NCBI GenBank assembly: GCA_030429205.1
Contig: JAUICZ010000002.1
Location: 186,001 to 250,000 of the forward strand
Direction: 5' to 3'
DNA length: 64,000 nucleotides
From: Bacteroidia bacterium
GTDB taxonomy: Bacteria > Bacteroidota > Bacteroidia > Chitinophagales > Chitinophagaceae
Part shown: piece by piece, positions 1 to 9,740 of the stretch
Layout: each line of letters begins with the position of its first letter
Position numbering within the stretch: the stretch's first letter is position 1
Position numbers and translations under genes: made by a program
The notes under the pieces: model-generated
Seen by the model: the letters and a program-made list of their open reading frames with translations, nothing else
The model's database searches: none
What the model was told of the DNA's origin: nothing

Positions 1-1
1 G

Positions 2-2305
2 CACGGAGACACCGCAGTGTACGATGCTATGGTACGTATGGCACAGCCATGGAGTATGCGCTATACACTAGTTGATGGTCAGGGTAACTACGGTTCTCAA
101 GATGGTGACGGGCCGGCAGCAATGCGTTACACAGAGGCGCGTTTGCAACGCTTGTCAGAAAGTATCATGGATGATCTTGACAAGGATACGGTAGATTTCT
201 CTCTGAACTTTGATGACTCTTTGCAAGAGCCTACTGTAATGCCAACACGTATTCCGCAATTATTGGTTAACGGGTCGTCTGGTATTGCGGTTGGTATGGC
301 AACCAATATGATGCCTCATAACTTAACCGAGGTGATCAACGGTTGTATTGCTTACATTGATAATAATGAGATTACTATTGATGAGTTGATGACTCACATA
401 AAAGCGCCTGACTTCCCAACAGGTGGTATTATCTATGGTATGGATGGTATCAAGTCGGGTATGCACACAGGGCGTGGTAGAGTAGTGATGCGTGGCGTCG
501 TGAATGTGGAGACCATGAAAAATGGTAAAGAGCAAATCATTATTTCCGAAGTTCCATATCAGGTAAGTAGGGATGCACTAGCGGAGAAGATTGGTAACTT
601 GGTGAATAACAAGACTGTAGAGGGTATAACTCACGTAGCGAATGAATCTAACAAAGAAGGTACAAGGATAGTTGTTGAGTTGCGCAGAGATGCTGTAGCA
701 CAGGTTGTTATTAACAATCTATACAAATACAGCGAGTTGCAAACTTCATACGGTATCAACAACGTTGCATTAGTCAACGGTCGTCCGAGAACGCTGAACA
801 TCAAGGATTTAGTGTCAGAATTTGTGAAATTCCGTCACGAAGTCGTTGTTCGACGTACTGAATATGAACTTAAAGAAGCTGAAAAGCGTGCACATATCTT
901 AGAAGGGTATATTATAGCCCTTGACAATCTTGATGAAGTAATAGCACTCATCAGAAACTCTCAAAGCCCCGATATAGCAAAAACAGGGCTGATCGAGAAG
1001 TTTGGCATGACAGAGATTCAAGCAAAAGCGGTGCTTGAGCTACGTCTGCAACGTTTAACAGGCATGGAGATTGAGAAAATACGTGCCGAACATGCTGAAA
1101 TAATGAAATTGATAGCTCATTTGAAAGAGATACTAGGTAATGTTGATATTCGTTACCAGATCATTAAAGATGAGCTTACTGAGGTGAAAGAGAAGTTTGG
1201 TGACGAACGTAAATCTCAAATCCAATACTTAGCAAACGAAATGAGTATTGAAGACCTAATTGAAGAAGAAGATGTAGTTATCACAATCTCTCATTTAGGG
1301 TACATCAAACGTACTTCTGTTGATGAATATCGTGCTCAGCGCAGAGGAGGTAGAGGAGCGCGAGGAGGCCGTACACGTGAAGAAGATTACATAGAGCATT
1401 TATTTGTTGCATCTACACACCACACGCTACTATTCTTTACAGAGAAAGGAAGATGCTACTGGCTGAAGGTATACGAGATACCTGAAACAGATCGGAATGC
1501 TAAAGGTAGAGCTATCCAAAATCTAATTCAATTACCACCGGATGATAAAATACGCGCGGTATTAGATATAGCTAAGCTGGAAGACAAAGAGGTGAACGAA
1601 GGCAAATACATCATACTGTGTACAGAAAAAGGTATCATCAAGAAAACGAGGTTGAACGACTTTAGTCGCCCTCGTCAAACAGGTGTAAATGCGATCACCA
1701 TTCAAGAAGGTGATCAACTATTATATGCTGATGTTACCGATGGTGATAATTACATTATGATGGCAGTGGCATCTGGTAGAGCTATTACTTTTGAAGAAAG
1801 TAAGGTTAGACCAACAGGACGTGGAGCCATAGGTGTTTCGGGTATATCATTAGAAAATGATAATGATAAGGTAGTTGGGTTGATTTGTTTACCAAAATCA
1901 GATACGACAAGCCAAGTGTTGGTAGTATCTGAAAAAGGACTAGGCAAAAGAACAGCTTTTGCAGAAGAGAACGAATCAGGAGAACTGGAGACAACTTACC
2001 GTATTACCAATCGTGGAGGTAAAGGAGTTAAGACGATAAATATTACAGAGAAAACAGGTGCACTAGTAGGCTTAATGGCCGTGGATGAAACTAACGATCT
2101 AATGATAACCTGTAAGTCTGGTATTACTATTCGTATGAAGGTAGAGGATATTCGTGTTGCAGGCCGTGCTACTCAGGGAGTTAGGTTAATTAATATTGAT
2201 GATGGTGATGAGATCGCTGCTATTGCACGTATAGAGGAACAAGATGTTGATGAAGATGATCAGGAAAATGATGGTGAAGAAACTAACGTAGAAACCGAAA
2301 GTTAA
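2..2305 (+). CDS. gyrA: DNA gyrase subunit A, 5' end cut by the window
   Basis: This is the A subunit of DNA gyrase, which cuts and religates DNA to introduce negative supercoils. The reading frame is open from base 2 and starts inside the conserved HGDTAVYD segment, so roughly the first 80 residues lie outside the window. The catalytic tyrosine is in [10 protein letters not shown] (tyrosine codon at 128-130). The C-terminal beta-pinwheel carries the GyrA box QRRGGRG, which separates gyrase from topoisomerase IV ParC. The protein ends in a very acidic tail (many D and E residues), common in gyrase A. A GTG at 17 is only an internal valine codon. The identification is firm. Confidence 0.97.
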   Translation, partial: HGDTAVYDAMVRMAQPWSMRYTLVDGQGNYGSQDGDGPAAMRYTEARLQRLSESIMDDLDKDTVDFSLNFDDSLQEPTVMPTRIPQLLVNGSSGIAVGMATNMMPHNLTEVINGCIAYIDNNEITIDELMTHIKAPDFPTGGIIYGMDGIKSGMHTGRGRVVMRGVVNVETMKNGKEQIIISEVPYQVSRDALAEKIGNLVNNKTVEGITHVANESNKEGTRIVVELRRDAVAQVVINNLYKYSELQTSYGINNVALVNGRPRTLNIKDLVSEFVKFRHEVVVRRTEYELKEAEKRAHILEGYIIALDNLDEVIALIRNSQSPDIAKTGLIEKFGMTEIQAKAVLELRLQRLTGMEIEKIRAEHAEIMKLIAHLKEILGNVDIRYQIIKDELTEVKEKFGDERKSQIQYLANEMSIEDLIEEEDVVITISHLGYIKRTSVDEYRAQRRGGRGARGGRTREEDYIEHLFVASTHHTLLFFTEKGRCYWLKVYEIPETDRNAKGRAIQNLIQLPPDDKIRAVLDIAKLEDKEVNEGKYIILCTEKGIIKKTRLNDFSRPRQTGVNAITIQEGDQLLYADVTDGDNYIMMAVASGRAITFEESKVRPTGRGAIGVSGISLENDNDKVVGLICLPKSDTTSQVLVVSEKGLGKRTAFAEENESGELETTYRITNRGGKGVKTINITEKTGALVGLMAVDETNDLMITCKSGITIRMKVEDIRVAGRATQGVRLINIDDGDEIAAIARIEEQDVDEDDQENDGEETNVETES

Positions 2306-2310
2306 ATTAT

Positions 2311-2345
2311 TGTGGTCTGCAAGTTGGTCCACACATGTTTTTATA
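2311..2345 (+). terminator. Probable gyrA terminator
   Basis: A short stem TGTGG/CCACA (2311-2315 with 2329-2333) lies just after the gyrA stop and is followed by a T-rich run. The stem is short, so the call is tentative. Confidence 0.4.
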
Positions 2346-2382
2346 GATTTACAAAAAAGTAAACATAATAATAGATTACTCG

Positions 2383-3645
2383 ATGAAAAAGATATTGGTT
2401 ACAGTGTTAGCAGTAGGTATGGCTGCAGGTGTAAGTGCTCAAAAGAAAAACATACAAAATGCTATAAATGAGTTAAGACATAAAGAGTACGACAAAGCTC
2501 TTGAGTACATACAGTTGGCGGTAGAGAATCCTTCGACTAAAGACAACTCTAAAGCATGGTTTACATACGGAAATATCTACATGGAGATGCAACAGGATCC
2601 GGGATATAAGAAAGACCAGCCATATAAAAAGGCAGTCCCTGCTTATATGAAGCTTGTTGAATTAGACCCGGATTATGAGAAAAAAATGGTGAAACAAAAT
2701 TTAGTATTTGCCGCATATCAGTATTATAACGAAGGAGTTAAAGCATATGGTGCCAAGCAATATACGGTAGCATACGAAGCAGCTAAAAATACGGTTGAGA
2801 TACACAACCTGAATAGTGGAGAATACTTTGCAGCTGAAAAATCTTTTGATACTGTTGCAGCAGGAGCAGAAGTAATTCAAGCATATAGTGCATTTTACGA
2901 TAATAAACCAGACTTGGCATTACCGGTTCTAAATTCATTAAAGAACAACCCAATAGAGGGTAATGCAAATATCTACCTGATCATAACAGATGTTTACAGA
3001 AAGAAAGGTGATTTAGCTAATGAACTTGCAACAATTGAAGAAGCTAAGGCTAAGTATCCTGATAATAAAAACATCAGAAACGAGGAGCTGAACTATTACA
3101 TTCGTACCAAACAACAGGATAAATTGATGCAGAAGTTAGAAGAAGCTGTAGCATCAGATCCTAGCAATCCTATATATCACTACAATTTAGCGAATGCATA
3201 TACAAACATGGCATTCCCTAAAGAAGAGGGTGCAAAGAAACCTGAGAAGTATAAAGAGTATATAGCAAAGGCTGAAGCTGGATTTAAGAAAGCAATCGAT
3301 ATGGATAGCGATAACTTAGGTTATCACTACGATATGGGAGTATTGTACTTTAATCAGGCTTCAGATATTACTGAGCAAATGAATAATATCACTGGTACTA
3401 CAGCTGCTGATGATGCTAAGTACGAAGAATTGAAGAAAGTACGTGATGGGTTGTTTAAAAGTGCTCTTCCATATTTAGAAAAAGTATACAACACTTTAAG
3501 CCCGAACCTGCAAGAGCTTGATGATGATAATAGGTTTATATTTCAATCATCAGTAGTAGCGATGCGTGAAGTTTATGCGCGAGATAACAATAAAGAAAAA
3601 GTTGCTGAACTAAGTAAGAAACTACAGGAAAGCAAAATGAAATAA
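2383..3645 (+). CDS. Exported tetratricopeptide repeat protein
   Basis: The 420-residue protein begins with a typical signal peptide (hydrophobic residues 4-17, likely cleavage after VSAQ near residue 20), so it is probably periplasmic or outer-membrane associated. The rest is helical, with TPR-like units: paired helices with small and aromatic residues, for example around residues 28-100 and 225-330 (HYNLANAYTNMAF, HYDMGVLYFNQA). TPR proteins act as binding scaffolds, and no catalytic motif is visible. It starts 77 bases after gyrA, in the same direction. Placing it after gyrA fits other Bacteroidota as far as I recall, but no specific function can be given. Confidence 0.85.
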   Translation: MKKILVTVLAVGMAAGVSAQKKNIQNAINELRHKEYDKALEYIQLAVENPSTKDNSKAWFTYGNIYMEMQQDPGYKKDQPYKKAVPAYMKLVELDPDYEKKMVKQNLVFAAYQYYNEGVKAYGAKQYTVAYEAAKNTVEIHNLNSGEYFAAEKSFDTVAAGAEVIQAYSAFYDNKPDLALPVLNSLKNNPIEGNANIYLIITDVYRKKGDLANELATIEEAKAKYPDNKNIRNEELNYYIRTKQQDKLMQKLEEAVASDPSNPIYHYNLANAYTNMAFPKEEGAKKPEKYKEYIAKAEAGFKKAIDMDSDNLGYHYDMGVLYFNQASDITEQMNNITGTTAADDAKYEELKKVRDGLFKSALPYLEKVYNTLSPNLQELDDDNRFIFQSSVVAMREVYARDNNKEKVAELSKKLQESKMK

Positions 3646-3695
3646 CCAACCTGCTTTTAAGCAGAGGTGGTCTTTAGTAATTAAAACTATACAGT

Positions 3696-4802
3696 TTGTC
3701 AGAGATTAAAAAACTGGAAATCGTCCGTTTTGCCCCGCGAAATGGAGAAGGTTTCTACGATACACTTAAAAAGAAAGTAAACGCATACTTTAAGGATAAT
3801 AATATAGATCCGCATGCAAATACTGCAATGGTTACCAAAACAGTACTGATACTGCTTATGTATTTAATACCATATGCTGTGATGGTATCCGGATTTGTTA
3901 CTAATGTGTTTGCATTTTTGGGAGTATGGGTATTAATGGGCTTAGGTATGGTAGGTGTTGGTTGCTCTATAATGCACGACAGTAATCATGGCTCTTACTC
4001 AACCAACAAAACATTAAACAAGTTATTAGGTAAGGTTATTATCCTTGTAGGAGGTTATCATGTTACCTGGAAAATACAGCATAACATTTTGCACCACACA
4101 TACACAAATATCGAAGGGTTAGATCACGATATTGATGCCGGTGCTGTTTTGCGCTTTTCACCAAATAGTAAATGGTATTCTATGCATAGGTTTCAACACA
4201 TATATGCATGGCTTCTGTATGGCCTGTTAACATTGCAGTGGGCAACTATTAAAGACTTTAAGCAGATATACTACTACCACAAACTAGACCTTCTTAAAAA
4301 AGAACGTAAAACTTTGAATAGAGCAATGTTCGAAGTAGCGATTTACAAAATATTCTATTACGCCGTTATTATAGGTGTTCCTATTTTTATTACAGGCATG
4401 CCTTGGCATTGGGTAGTTCTTGGTTTTGTAATAATGCATTTTGTTGCAGGTTTATCTTTGTCCGCTATTTTCCAATTAGCGCATGTTATGGAAGAGTGTG
4501 AATTTCCTAACCCGGATGATAACAGGAAAATGCAGAATAACTGGGCAGTACATCAGTTACGCACTACAGCTAACTTTTCTCCTAAAAGTAAAGTATTAGC
4601 ATGGTTTATTGGTGGTTTAAACAGGCAAATAGAACATCATCTTTTCCCACATATCTGTCATATACATTATAAGAATATTGCACCACTGGTAAAAGAAACA
4701 GCGGAGGAATATAATTTACCGTATGTTGAACAAGAAACATTTGTGAGTGCATTAGTTCACCACAGCAAGATGTTGAAGATGCTTGGCGAAAAAGCTGCAT
4801 AA
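3696..4802 (+). CDS. Membrane fatty acid (acyl-lipid/acyl-CoA) desaturase
   Basis: This is a 368-residue integral membrane di-iron desaturase that introduces a double bond into a fatty acyl chain. The three histidine boxes are present: HDSNH (H94-H98), HNILHH (H129-H134) and QIEHH (Q311-H315). The Q in the third box is typical of the front-end/linoleoyl-CoA desaturase-like branch. There are hydrophobic segments near residues 47-90 and 215-250. There is no fused cytochrome b5 domain. The start is a TTG, read from the frame and the spacing to the TPR gene; no closer ATG keeps the conserved N-terminus. The exact regioselectivity cannot be told from sequence. Confidence 0.88.
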   Translation: MSEIKKLEIVRFAPRNGEGFYDTLKKKVNAYFKDNNIDPHANTAMVTKTVLILLMYLIPYAVMVSGFVTNVFAFLGVWVLMGLGMVGVGCSIMHDSNHGSYSTNKTLNKLLGKVIILVGGYHVTWKIQHNILHHTYTNIEGLDHDIDAGAVLRFSPNSKWYSMHRFQHIYAWLLYGLLTLQWATIKDFKQIYYYHKLDLLKKERKTLNRAMFEVAIYKIFYYAVIIGVPIFITGMPWHWVVLGFVIMHFVAGLSLSAIFQLAHVMEECEFPNPDDNRKMQNNWAVHQLRTTANFSPKSKVLAWFIGGLNRQIEHHLFPHICHIHYKNIAPLVKETAEEYNLPYVEQETFVSALVHHSKMLKMLGEKAA

Positions 4803-4809
4803 TATTAAA

Positions 4810-4838
4810 GGCTGCACGAATTGTGCGGCCTTTTTCTT
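4810..4838 (+). terminator. Intrinsic terminator after the desaturase
   Basis: The stem GGCTGCAC/GTGCGGCC (4810-4817 with 4823-4830) is followed by a T-rich run. It lies between two convergent genes and could serve both. Confidence 0.75.
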
Positions 4839-4846
4839 TTCTATAT

Positions 4847-5182
4847 TTATTTGAATGTTTGTTTTGCAATTTTCTTAATAAGTCCCGTAGGTAATTTTTC
4901 ATCATAAGGAAAATGTATAGTTCCATTAATTATTTTATATTCAGATAGTTCATTGCTAAACATTTTCATTAAGTCAATATCTGCATATAAACCAATGTGC
5001 TTCTTATGTGTAGCATAGCATATATAAGCATCACCTTCTTTTAAAGCGGGTACTCCATACCTCAAACACTGTTCAGCTTTAGGTGCAATAGATTGTAGCA
5101 CCTCTTTCATTTTTTGTAAATGAGGTAATTTATATTCTTCCTGATAGGCAAAGTACTCTTCAACAGTTTTTATTTTACTCAT
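4847..5182 (-). CDS. DUF1801 (YdhG-like) family protein
   Basis: A small 111-residue soluble protein with the DUF1801 pattern: an N-terminal helix pair, the conserved LRYGVPALKEGD segment near residues 40-51, and the strand region YICYATHKKHIGLY. The family contains the Bacillus frataxin-like protein Fra (YdhG), but most members have no known function, and an iron role should not be assumed here. It is convergent with the desaturase. A related fold occurs twice more in this window (43160-43789 and 45859-46203), showing that the host carries several paralogues. Confidence 0.75.
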   Translation of the reverse strand: MSKIKTVEEYFAYQEEYKLPHLQKMKEVLQSIAPKAEQCLRYGVPALKEGDAYICYATHKKHIGLYADIDLMKMFSNELSEYKIINGTIHFPYDEKLPTGLIKKIAKQTFK

Positions 5183-5210
5183 TATTAGATGTTTAAAGCT
5201 AAATTATAGA

Positions 5211-6425
5211 CTATTCAAAAAGCTTTAGCTGGTTAGTCGTATTTATACCCCTAGGAGGTTGAGCATCTCCAAAAACTGTTTTACCTCCATATTTCCAGGA
5301 CTGTACTCTTTCTTTCTGAATTAATTGATCGAAGTTATCATTTGGTACAAAGTCTTTTTCCAATCGCTTTGCTGCCACATGCAGCTTTTTTATAGCTATA
5401 TTTTTATCAATCACTCCTAATTTAGCCTTTTTTATAGCGTTTTCCATCACAGCTATAGTTTCGTCATACGTTTTTGTAGGCACAGGAAAAGGGTGACCAT
5501 CTTTACCACCATGAGCAAACGAATACCTTGCAGGGTCACTAAAGCGAGAAGGGGTGCCATGTATCACTTCGCTTACCAATACCAACGATTGCAATGTTCT
5601 GGGGCCGACACCTTCTTGCAGCAAAAGATTTTCTATGTTTAGGTGCTCCTGCTCATGTGCCACAGCCAGAGCAGCACCTAGTCGCTTAAGGTTTACATTA
5701 TAAGAGCGAACATCGTGATGAGCAGGCATGAAGATTTTTTGTGCTTCTTTCAATATTGTATCTGGGTTCTCCTTTGTTATATCAAGCACTTTACTTTTTG
5801 TAGGTCTTGCACTCTTGTCAGTTAAGTTCAAAATACTTCCTTGATTTCTACCATAGATAAAACTATGCGGTTCTTCAGTAAAGGATACTATAGTAGGGGA
5901 GTGCCAATGATAGCGACGAGCGTAACCGTTATCATCATTCATACCTTGTTGAATTACTGCCCAATCGCCTTCATCACTAAGTATAAAGGAGTGTAAATAT
6001 ATCTGGTAACCATCTTGCACTGCTGTATTATCTACTTTAGCAGAAAGTTTGCTGTTCCGTACAAGCATATTACCATCCAGTCCGGTTGCCTCTGCTATTG
6101 ATAATAATTCTTTTGGAGTAGCTCTGGAGTGTTTTCCCTTACCTCCACAGATGTATATACCCAGCTCTTTCGACTTCGTATTTACAACTTGTTTTAGCGA
6201 ACCGATAACTGAAGTAGTAATACCTGAAGAATGCCAATCCATCCCCAAAACACAGCCTAAGGACTGAAACCAGGCAGGGTCGCTCATTCTTTGTATAAAT
6301 GCAGCTTTTCCATATTCCATTACTATAGCTTCAGTAATAGCCCCGCCCAGCAAACTCATGCGTTCGTATAGCCATTTAGGTACATGTCCGTAGTGGAGTG
6401 GTAAATCTGCGTAACTTCTGCCCAT
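5211..6425 (-). CDS. DUF763 domain-containing protein
   Basis: A 404-residue protein recognisable as DUF763 by its N-terminus (MGRSYADLPLHYGHVPKWL) and conserved segments CVLGMDWHSSGITTS, YICGGKGKHSRATP and YARRYHWHSPTIVSF. It has many conserved histidines and aspartates, but no assigned biochemical function as far as I know. The family is scattered across archaea and bacteria. The gene lies in the same direction as its minus-strand neighbours but has its own possible -7 site (TACATTTG on the minus strand, 6449-6456) 24 bases upstream of the start. Function unknown. Confidence 0.82.
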   Translation of the reverse strand: MGRSYADLPLHYGHVPKWLYERMSLLGGAITEAIVMEYGKAAFIQRMSDPAWFQSLGCVLGMDWHSSGITTSVIGSLKQVVNTKSKELGIYICGGKGKHSRATPKELLSIAEATGLDGNMLVRNSKLSAKVDNTAVQDGYQIYLHSFILSDEGDWAVIQQGMNDDNGYARRYHWHSPTIVSFTEEPHSFIYGRNQGSILNLTDKSARPTKSKVLDITKENPDTILKEAQKIFMPAHHDVRSYNVNLKRLGAALAVAHEQEHLNIENLLLQEGVGPRTLQSLVLVSEVIHGTPSRFSDPARYSFAHGGKDGHPFPVPTKTYDETIAVMENAIKKAKLGVIDKNIAIKKLHVAAKRLEKDFVPNDNFDQLIQKERVQSWKYGGKTVFGDAQPPRGINTTNQLKLFE

Positions 6426-6448
6426 TAAAGCAAGTTACATTATTTGTA

Positions 6449-6456
6449 CAAATGTA
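6449..6456 (-). promoter_or_regulatory. Possible -7 element upstream of the DUF763 gene
   Basis: The minus strand reads TACATTTG, which fits the Bacteroidota -7 consensus TAnnTTTG. I found no good -33 TTG at the usual distance, so support is weak. Confidence 0.3.
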
Positions 6457-6471
6457 CAAAAGCGCAATGCT

Positions 6472-7473
6472 TTAAGCTTTTGCTGTAACTAGGTTTTGTT
6501 CCAGTTCTTTGGTTCCTATCATACGCCCTTGCTCAGGATCCCAAACTTTTAGTTTGAAGCAGGCAATGATGTCTTTGATCTTCAAAGAAGTTGTTTTGGG
6601 AGATTGAAGTTCAGGAAAGTCCTTCATTACTTCGGGTAACTTATAAAAAGGAATTTTGGCATTTAAGTGATGAATATGATGATAACCTATATTGGCAGTA
6701 AACCACTGCATAACAGGGCTCATTGTCATGTAGCTGGACGATTCTAATGCTGCCTTATCATATCTCCAGTCGTCTTTCTCGTTAAAAGTAGTTGCAGGAA
6801 AATTATGCTGAGCATAAAATAAATAAGCGCCAATACCACAAGCTATCATGTATGGTATCAGCATAGCAAAAATCCAAGTTTGCCACCCAGCGAATACAAT
6901 TACCACGGTTGTCAATATTGCATGGAGTATTAATGCTATAAGTGAGTCCCAGTGTTTTTTAGGTGCGCTGACAAACGAGTTGATACACATGCCGAATATA
7001 AACATGCTAAAATAGCCAAATGCTATTGTTAAAGGATGCCTTACAGCCATATAAGCTCTTCTCTCACCAGCACTCATGGCCAAGAACTTCTCCTTTGTAG
7101 CAATGGGGTATGACCCTATACTGGCACTAAACAGCTTGGAGTTATGCGCATGATGGTAATCGTGAGATCTCTTCCATATACTGGTTGGCGCTAATACCCA
7201 AAGCCCGAAAAAGGTCATGATATAGTCCGCCAGCTTAGATTTGTGTAATATGGCATGGTGTTGATGATCGTGATAGATAACAAATGTTCTTACAATAAGT
7301 AATCCTGCCAAAACACTTAACAGTGCTTTGGCTATAAGCATATCAATCAGAAAAATAGTGGTGAATGTAGCTATCAATAATATAAGTGTTGATAACAAGT
7401 TGTACCAGCTTCTTTTTCTATTTTCAACAGCATACTTCTTCGTCGCTAGTATTAGCTTCTTACCTTCGAGCAT
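6472..7473 (-). CDS. Fatty acid desaturase, second type
   Basis: A 333-residue membrane di-iron desaturase. The histidine boxes are HDHQHH (residues 68-73), HDYHHAH (104-110) and YHHIHH (264-269), with an extra QH at 222-223. Hydrophobic segments lie at about 26-62 and 175-220. It differs clearly from the desaturase at 3696, which has a QxxHH third box, and resembles the DesA/omega-6 type. It is followed on the same strand, in the upstream direction, by an LpxL-like acyltransferase whose stop lies 18 bases before this start, so the two are probably co-transcribed and both act on membrane lipids. Chain specificity is not inferable. Confidence 0.85.
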   Translation of the reverse strand: MLEGKKLILATKKYAVENRKRSWYNLLSTLILLIATFTTIFLIDMLIAKALLSVLAGLLIVRTFVIYHDHQHHAILHKSKLADYIMTFFGLWVLAPTSIWKRSHDYHHAHNSKLFSASIGSYPIATKEKFLAMSAGERRAYMAVRHPLTIAFGYFSMFIFGMCINSFVSAPKKHWDSLIALILHAILTTVVIVFAGWQTWIFAMLIPYMIACGIGAYLFYAQHNFPATTFNEKDDWRYDKAALESSSYMTMSPVMQWFTANIGYHHIHHLNAKIPFYKLPEVMKDFPELQSPKTTSLKIKDIIACFKLKVWDPEQGRMIGTKELEQNLVTAKA

Positions 7474-7491
7474 TCTTGCAATATAGTACTA

Positions 7492-8370
7492 TTATTTCAC
7501 AACTCGTTCATGCTTCCATCTACGGTGTGACCAAATCCATGACTCTGGTTGTTGTATAATGTCTTTTTCAAGGCGTTTGGTATGTAACTCAGTAATATAA
7601 CCATCTTCCGTATTCTTGGGGTTGGCAACTATGGTTTCTGCAGATATTTCATAATACCCGCGCTTTAATTTCTTTACAGTAGTATATACTATGGGGTAAT
7701 TGAGTTTTTTAGAAATCACTTCTGTGCCCTTAAAAACAGGAGTGTCTTGGTTTAAGAAGGTCATCCAGTGTGCATTTTCAGGAGATGGTGTCTGGTCTGC
7801 AATAAAAGCTGTTAAGTTCGTTTCCTTTCTGTTGCGAAGCATATCTTTAAACACGGTTTGCATTGGGTAAAGTCCGGTTCCAAAACGGGTACGCATTTTA
7901 TAGATCAATCCATCAAAATACTTATTGCTTAGCGGGTGGTATATTACATATAACCGTTGCTTGAATTGTAAACTAAACGCGCTGCCTGCCCACTCCCAAT
8001 TGCCTAAATGCCCCATTACCAGTATGGCACTTTGTTTTTCTTCCGCTAATTTGTTGAATAATTGTTTGGACTCTTTTGAAAAAGTACAACGTTTCATCAT
8101 TTGTTTTTCGCTGATGGTAAGTACTTTAAAAGTCTCCAATGTCATATCACACAAATAACGATAATACTTTTTGGCAAGTACTTGAATTTCTTTTTCAGGC
8201 TTATTAGGGAAAGAGTTGCGCAGGTTAGTAAGCACAACACTTTTTCTATAGCCAATAATCTTATAGATGATTAGATAGAAAAAATCTGACAACAGATATA
8301 AAAGCGGAAAAGGCAGTAAGGATATAAGATATAGAAATGGTAATGCTATGTAGTATCCGATTGCAGCCAA
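7492..8370 (-). CDS. LpxL/HtrB-family lysophospholipid or lipid A acyltransferase
   Basis: A 292-residue protein of the LpxL/HtrB-like acyltransferase family, which moves acyl chains onto lipid A precursors or related lipids at the inner membrane. Visible marks are a hydrophobic N-terminus (residues 1-35), the catalytic-type motif GHLGNWEWAG (histidine near residue 120), FIADQTPSP, and the C-terminal PESWIWSHRRWKHER, which is typical of the family. It probably shares a transcript with the downstream desaturase. A possible promoter lies at 8392-8421. Because Bacteroidota homologues also include aminolipid acyltransferases, the exact acceptor is uncertain. Confidence 0.85.
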   Translation of the reverse strand: MAAIGYYIALPFLYLISLLPFPLLYLLSDFFYLIIYKIIGYRKSVVLTNLRNSFPNKPEKEIQVLAKKYYRYLCDMTLETFKVLTISEKQMMKRCTFSKESKQLFNKLAEEKQSAILVMGHLGNWEWAGSAFSLQFKQRLYVIYHPLSNKYFDGLIYKMRTRFGTGLYPMQTVFKDMLRNRKETNLTAFIADQTPSPENAHWMTFLNQDTPVFKGTEVISKKLNYPIVYTTVKKLKRGYYEISAETIVANPKNTEDGYITELHTKRLEKDIIQQPESWIWSHRRWKHERVVK

Positions 8371-8391
8371 TTAAATATTATTTTGAACTGG

Positions 8392-8421
8392 CAAAGATAC
8401 TCTTTAAAACAGATTAACTAA
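8392..8421 (-). promoter_or_regulatory. Possible promoter of the acyltransferase-desaturase pair
   Basis: The minus strand has TATCTTTG (8392-8399), a match to TAnnTTTG, with TTAG 18 nt upstream (8418-8421) as an imperfect -33 element. It is 22 bases upstream of the start codon. Confidence 0.45.
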
Positions 8422-8451
8422 CTTGTACAATTAATTAAAGAAAGGATATTA

Positions 8452-9660
8452 GTGAAATTTGATGAATTTGAGCTAGACCCCGATGTAATGGAAGGGGTGC
8501 TAACTATGGGGTTTAAAGAAGCAACCCCTATACAAGAACAGGCAATACCAGCAATTTTAAGCAATAAAGATCTGATTGCGTGTGCCCAAACAGGTACAGG
8601 TAAAACAGCAGCCTATTTATTACCACTATTACATAAGATAATTACAACTCCTGTATGCCATTTAAATACTATAATACTGGCACCTACACGAGAGTTGGCG
8701 CAACAGATAGATCAGCAGATAGATGGACTTGCTTACTATATGGACATCAGTAGTATACCTATCTATGGTGGTGGTAGCGGAGAAATATATACACAGCAAA
8801 AAAGAGCTTTAGATAAAGGTGTTGATATTGTTATCGCTACTCCGGGCAGGTTAATTTCTCACCTGAATTCAGGTACTGTTAAAACAGACGACTTGCAACA
8901 TCTGGTTCTGGATGAAGCCGACCGTATGCTGGACATGGGATTCTTTGATGATATAGTACGCATCATTAGTTATTTGCCCGAAAAGCGACAGACCCTTTTA
9001 TTCTCAGCCACGATGCCACCTAAAATACGTGCATTGGCTAACAAGATATTGCAGAAACCTCAAGAAATCAATATAGCTATATCTAAGCCGGCAGAAGGTA
9101 TAGATCAGCGTGCATACTTAGTACATAACGAGCACAAAGCAGATTTACTAAAGACGCTATTAGATGAAGGAAAGTATGAGAGTATGATCATTTTTGCATC
9201 TACCAAAGAAAATGTAAAGAAGCTGGATAGGCTTCTTCAAAAATCAGATCTTTCAGCAAAAGCTTTTCATGCAGATTTGGAACAAAAAGAGCGAGAAGAG
9301 CTCATGAATAAGTTCAAAGCAAAGAAACTGCCCATACTCATTGGTACAGACGTGCTTTCTAGGGGAATAGACGTAGAAGGTATAGACTTGGTGGTGAATT
9401 ATGATGTGCCGCCTGATGCTGAAGATTACGTACACCGCATTGGTCGTACAGCTCGTGCAGCATCAAAGGGTACAGCTATTACATTTATAAATGCTGCAGA
9501 TCAGGATCGTTTTGCTAAAATAGAGCAACTGATAGAACGAGAAGTCCCCAAACTGGACAATCCTGAAAATATACCTGCAGGTCCTGAATACAATCCACGC
9601 AGAAAAAGCAGAAACAGTAAAAAAGGGTACCACAAACGCCGTAAGTGGAAGAGAGATTAG
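8452..9660 (+). CDS. DEAD-box ATP-dependent RNA helicase
   Basis: A 402-residue DEAD-box helicase that remodels RNA using ATP. The motifs appear in order: Q motif (GFKEATPIQEQAIP), Walker A AQTGTGKT, PTRELAQQ, TPGR, DEAD in LVLDEADRMLDMGF, SAT, and in the second domain GTDVLSRGIDVEG and HRIGRTAR. The C-terminal tail is short and strongly basic (RRKSRNSKKGYHKRRKWKR), typical of RhlE-like proteins, and probably binds RNA. The start is a GTG at 8452, directly before the conserved FDEFELDP. It is transcribed divergently from the acyltransferase gene. Confidence 0.95.
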   Translation: MKFDEFELDPDVMEGVLTMGFKEATPIQEQAIPAILSNKDLIACAQTGTGKTAAYLLPLLHKIITTPVCHLNTIILAPTRELAQQIDQQIDGLAYYMDISSIPIYGGGSGEIYTQQKRALDKGVDIVIATPGRLISHLNSGTVKTDDLQHLVLDEADRMLDMGFFDDIVRIISYLPEKRQTLLFSATMPPKIRALANKILQKPQEINIAISKPAEGIDQRAYLVHNEHKADLLKTLLDEGKYESMIIFASTKENVKKLDRLLQKSDLSAKAFHADLEQKEREELMNKFKAKKLPILIGTDVLSRGIDVEGIDLVVNYDVPPDAEDYVHRIGRTARAASKGTAITFINAADQDRFAKIEQLIEREVPKLDNPENIPAGPEYNPRRKSRNSKKGYHKRRKWKRD

Positions 9661-9740
9661 TTATCTAAACTGTTCATTTGTCTATGTTTATTTGTACGAT
9701 TGTCTAATTTTACTTAGCTTGCTTGTACAAAGCAAAACAA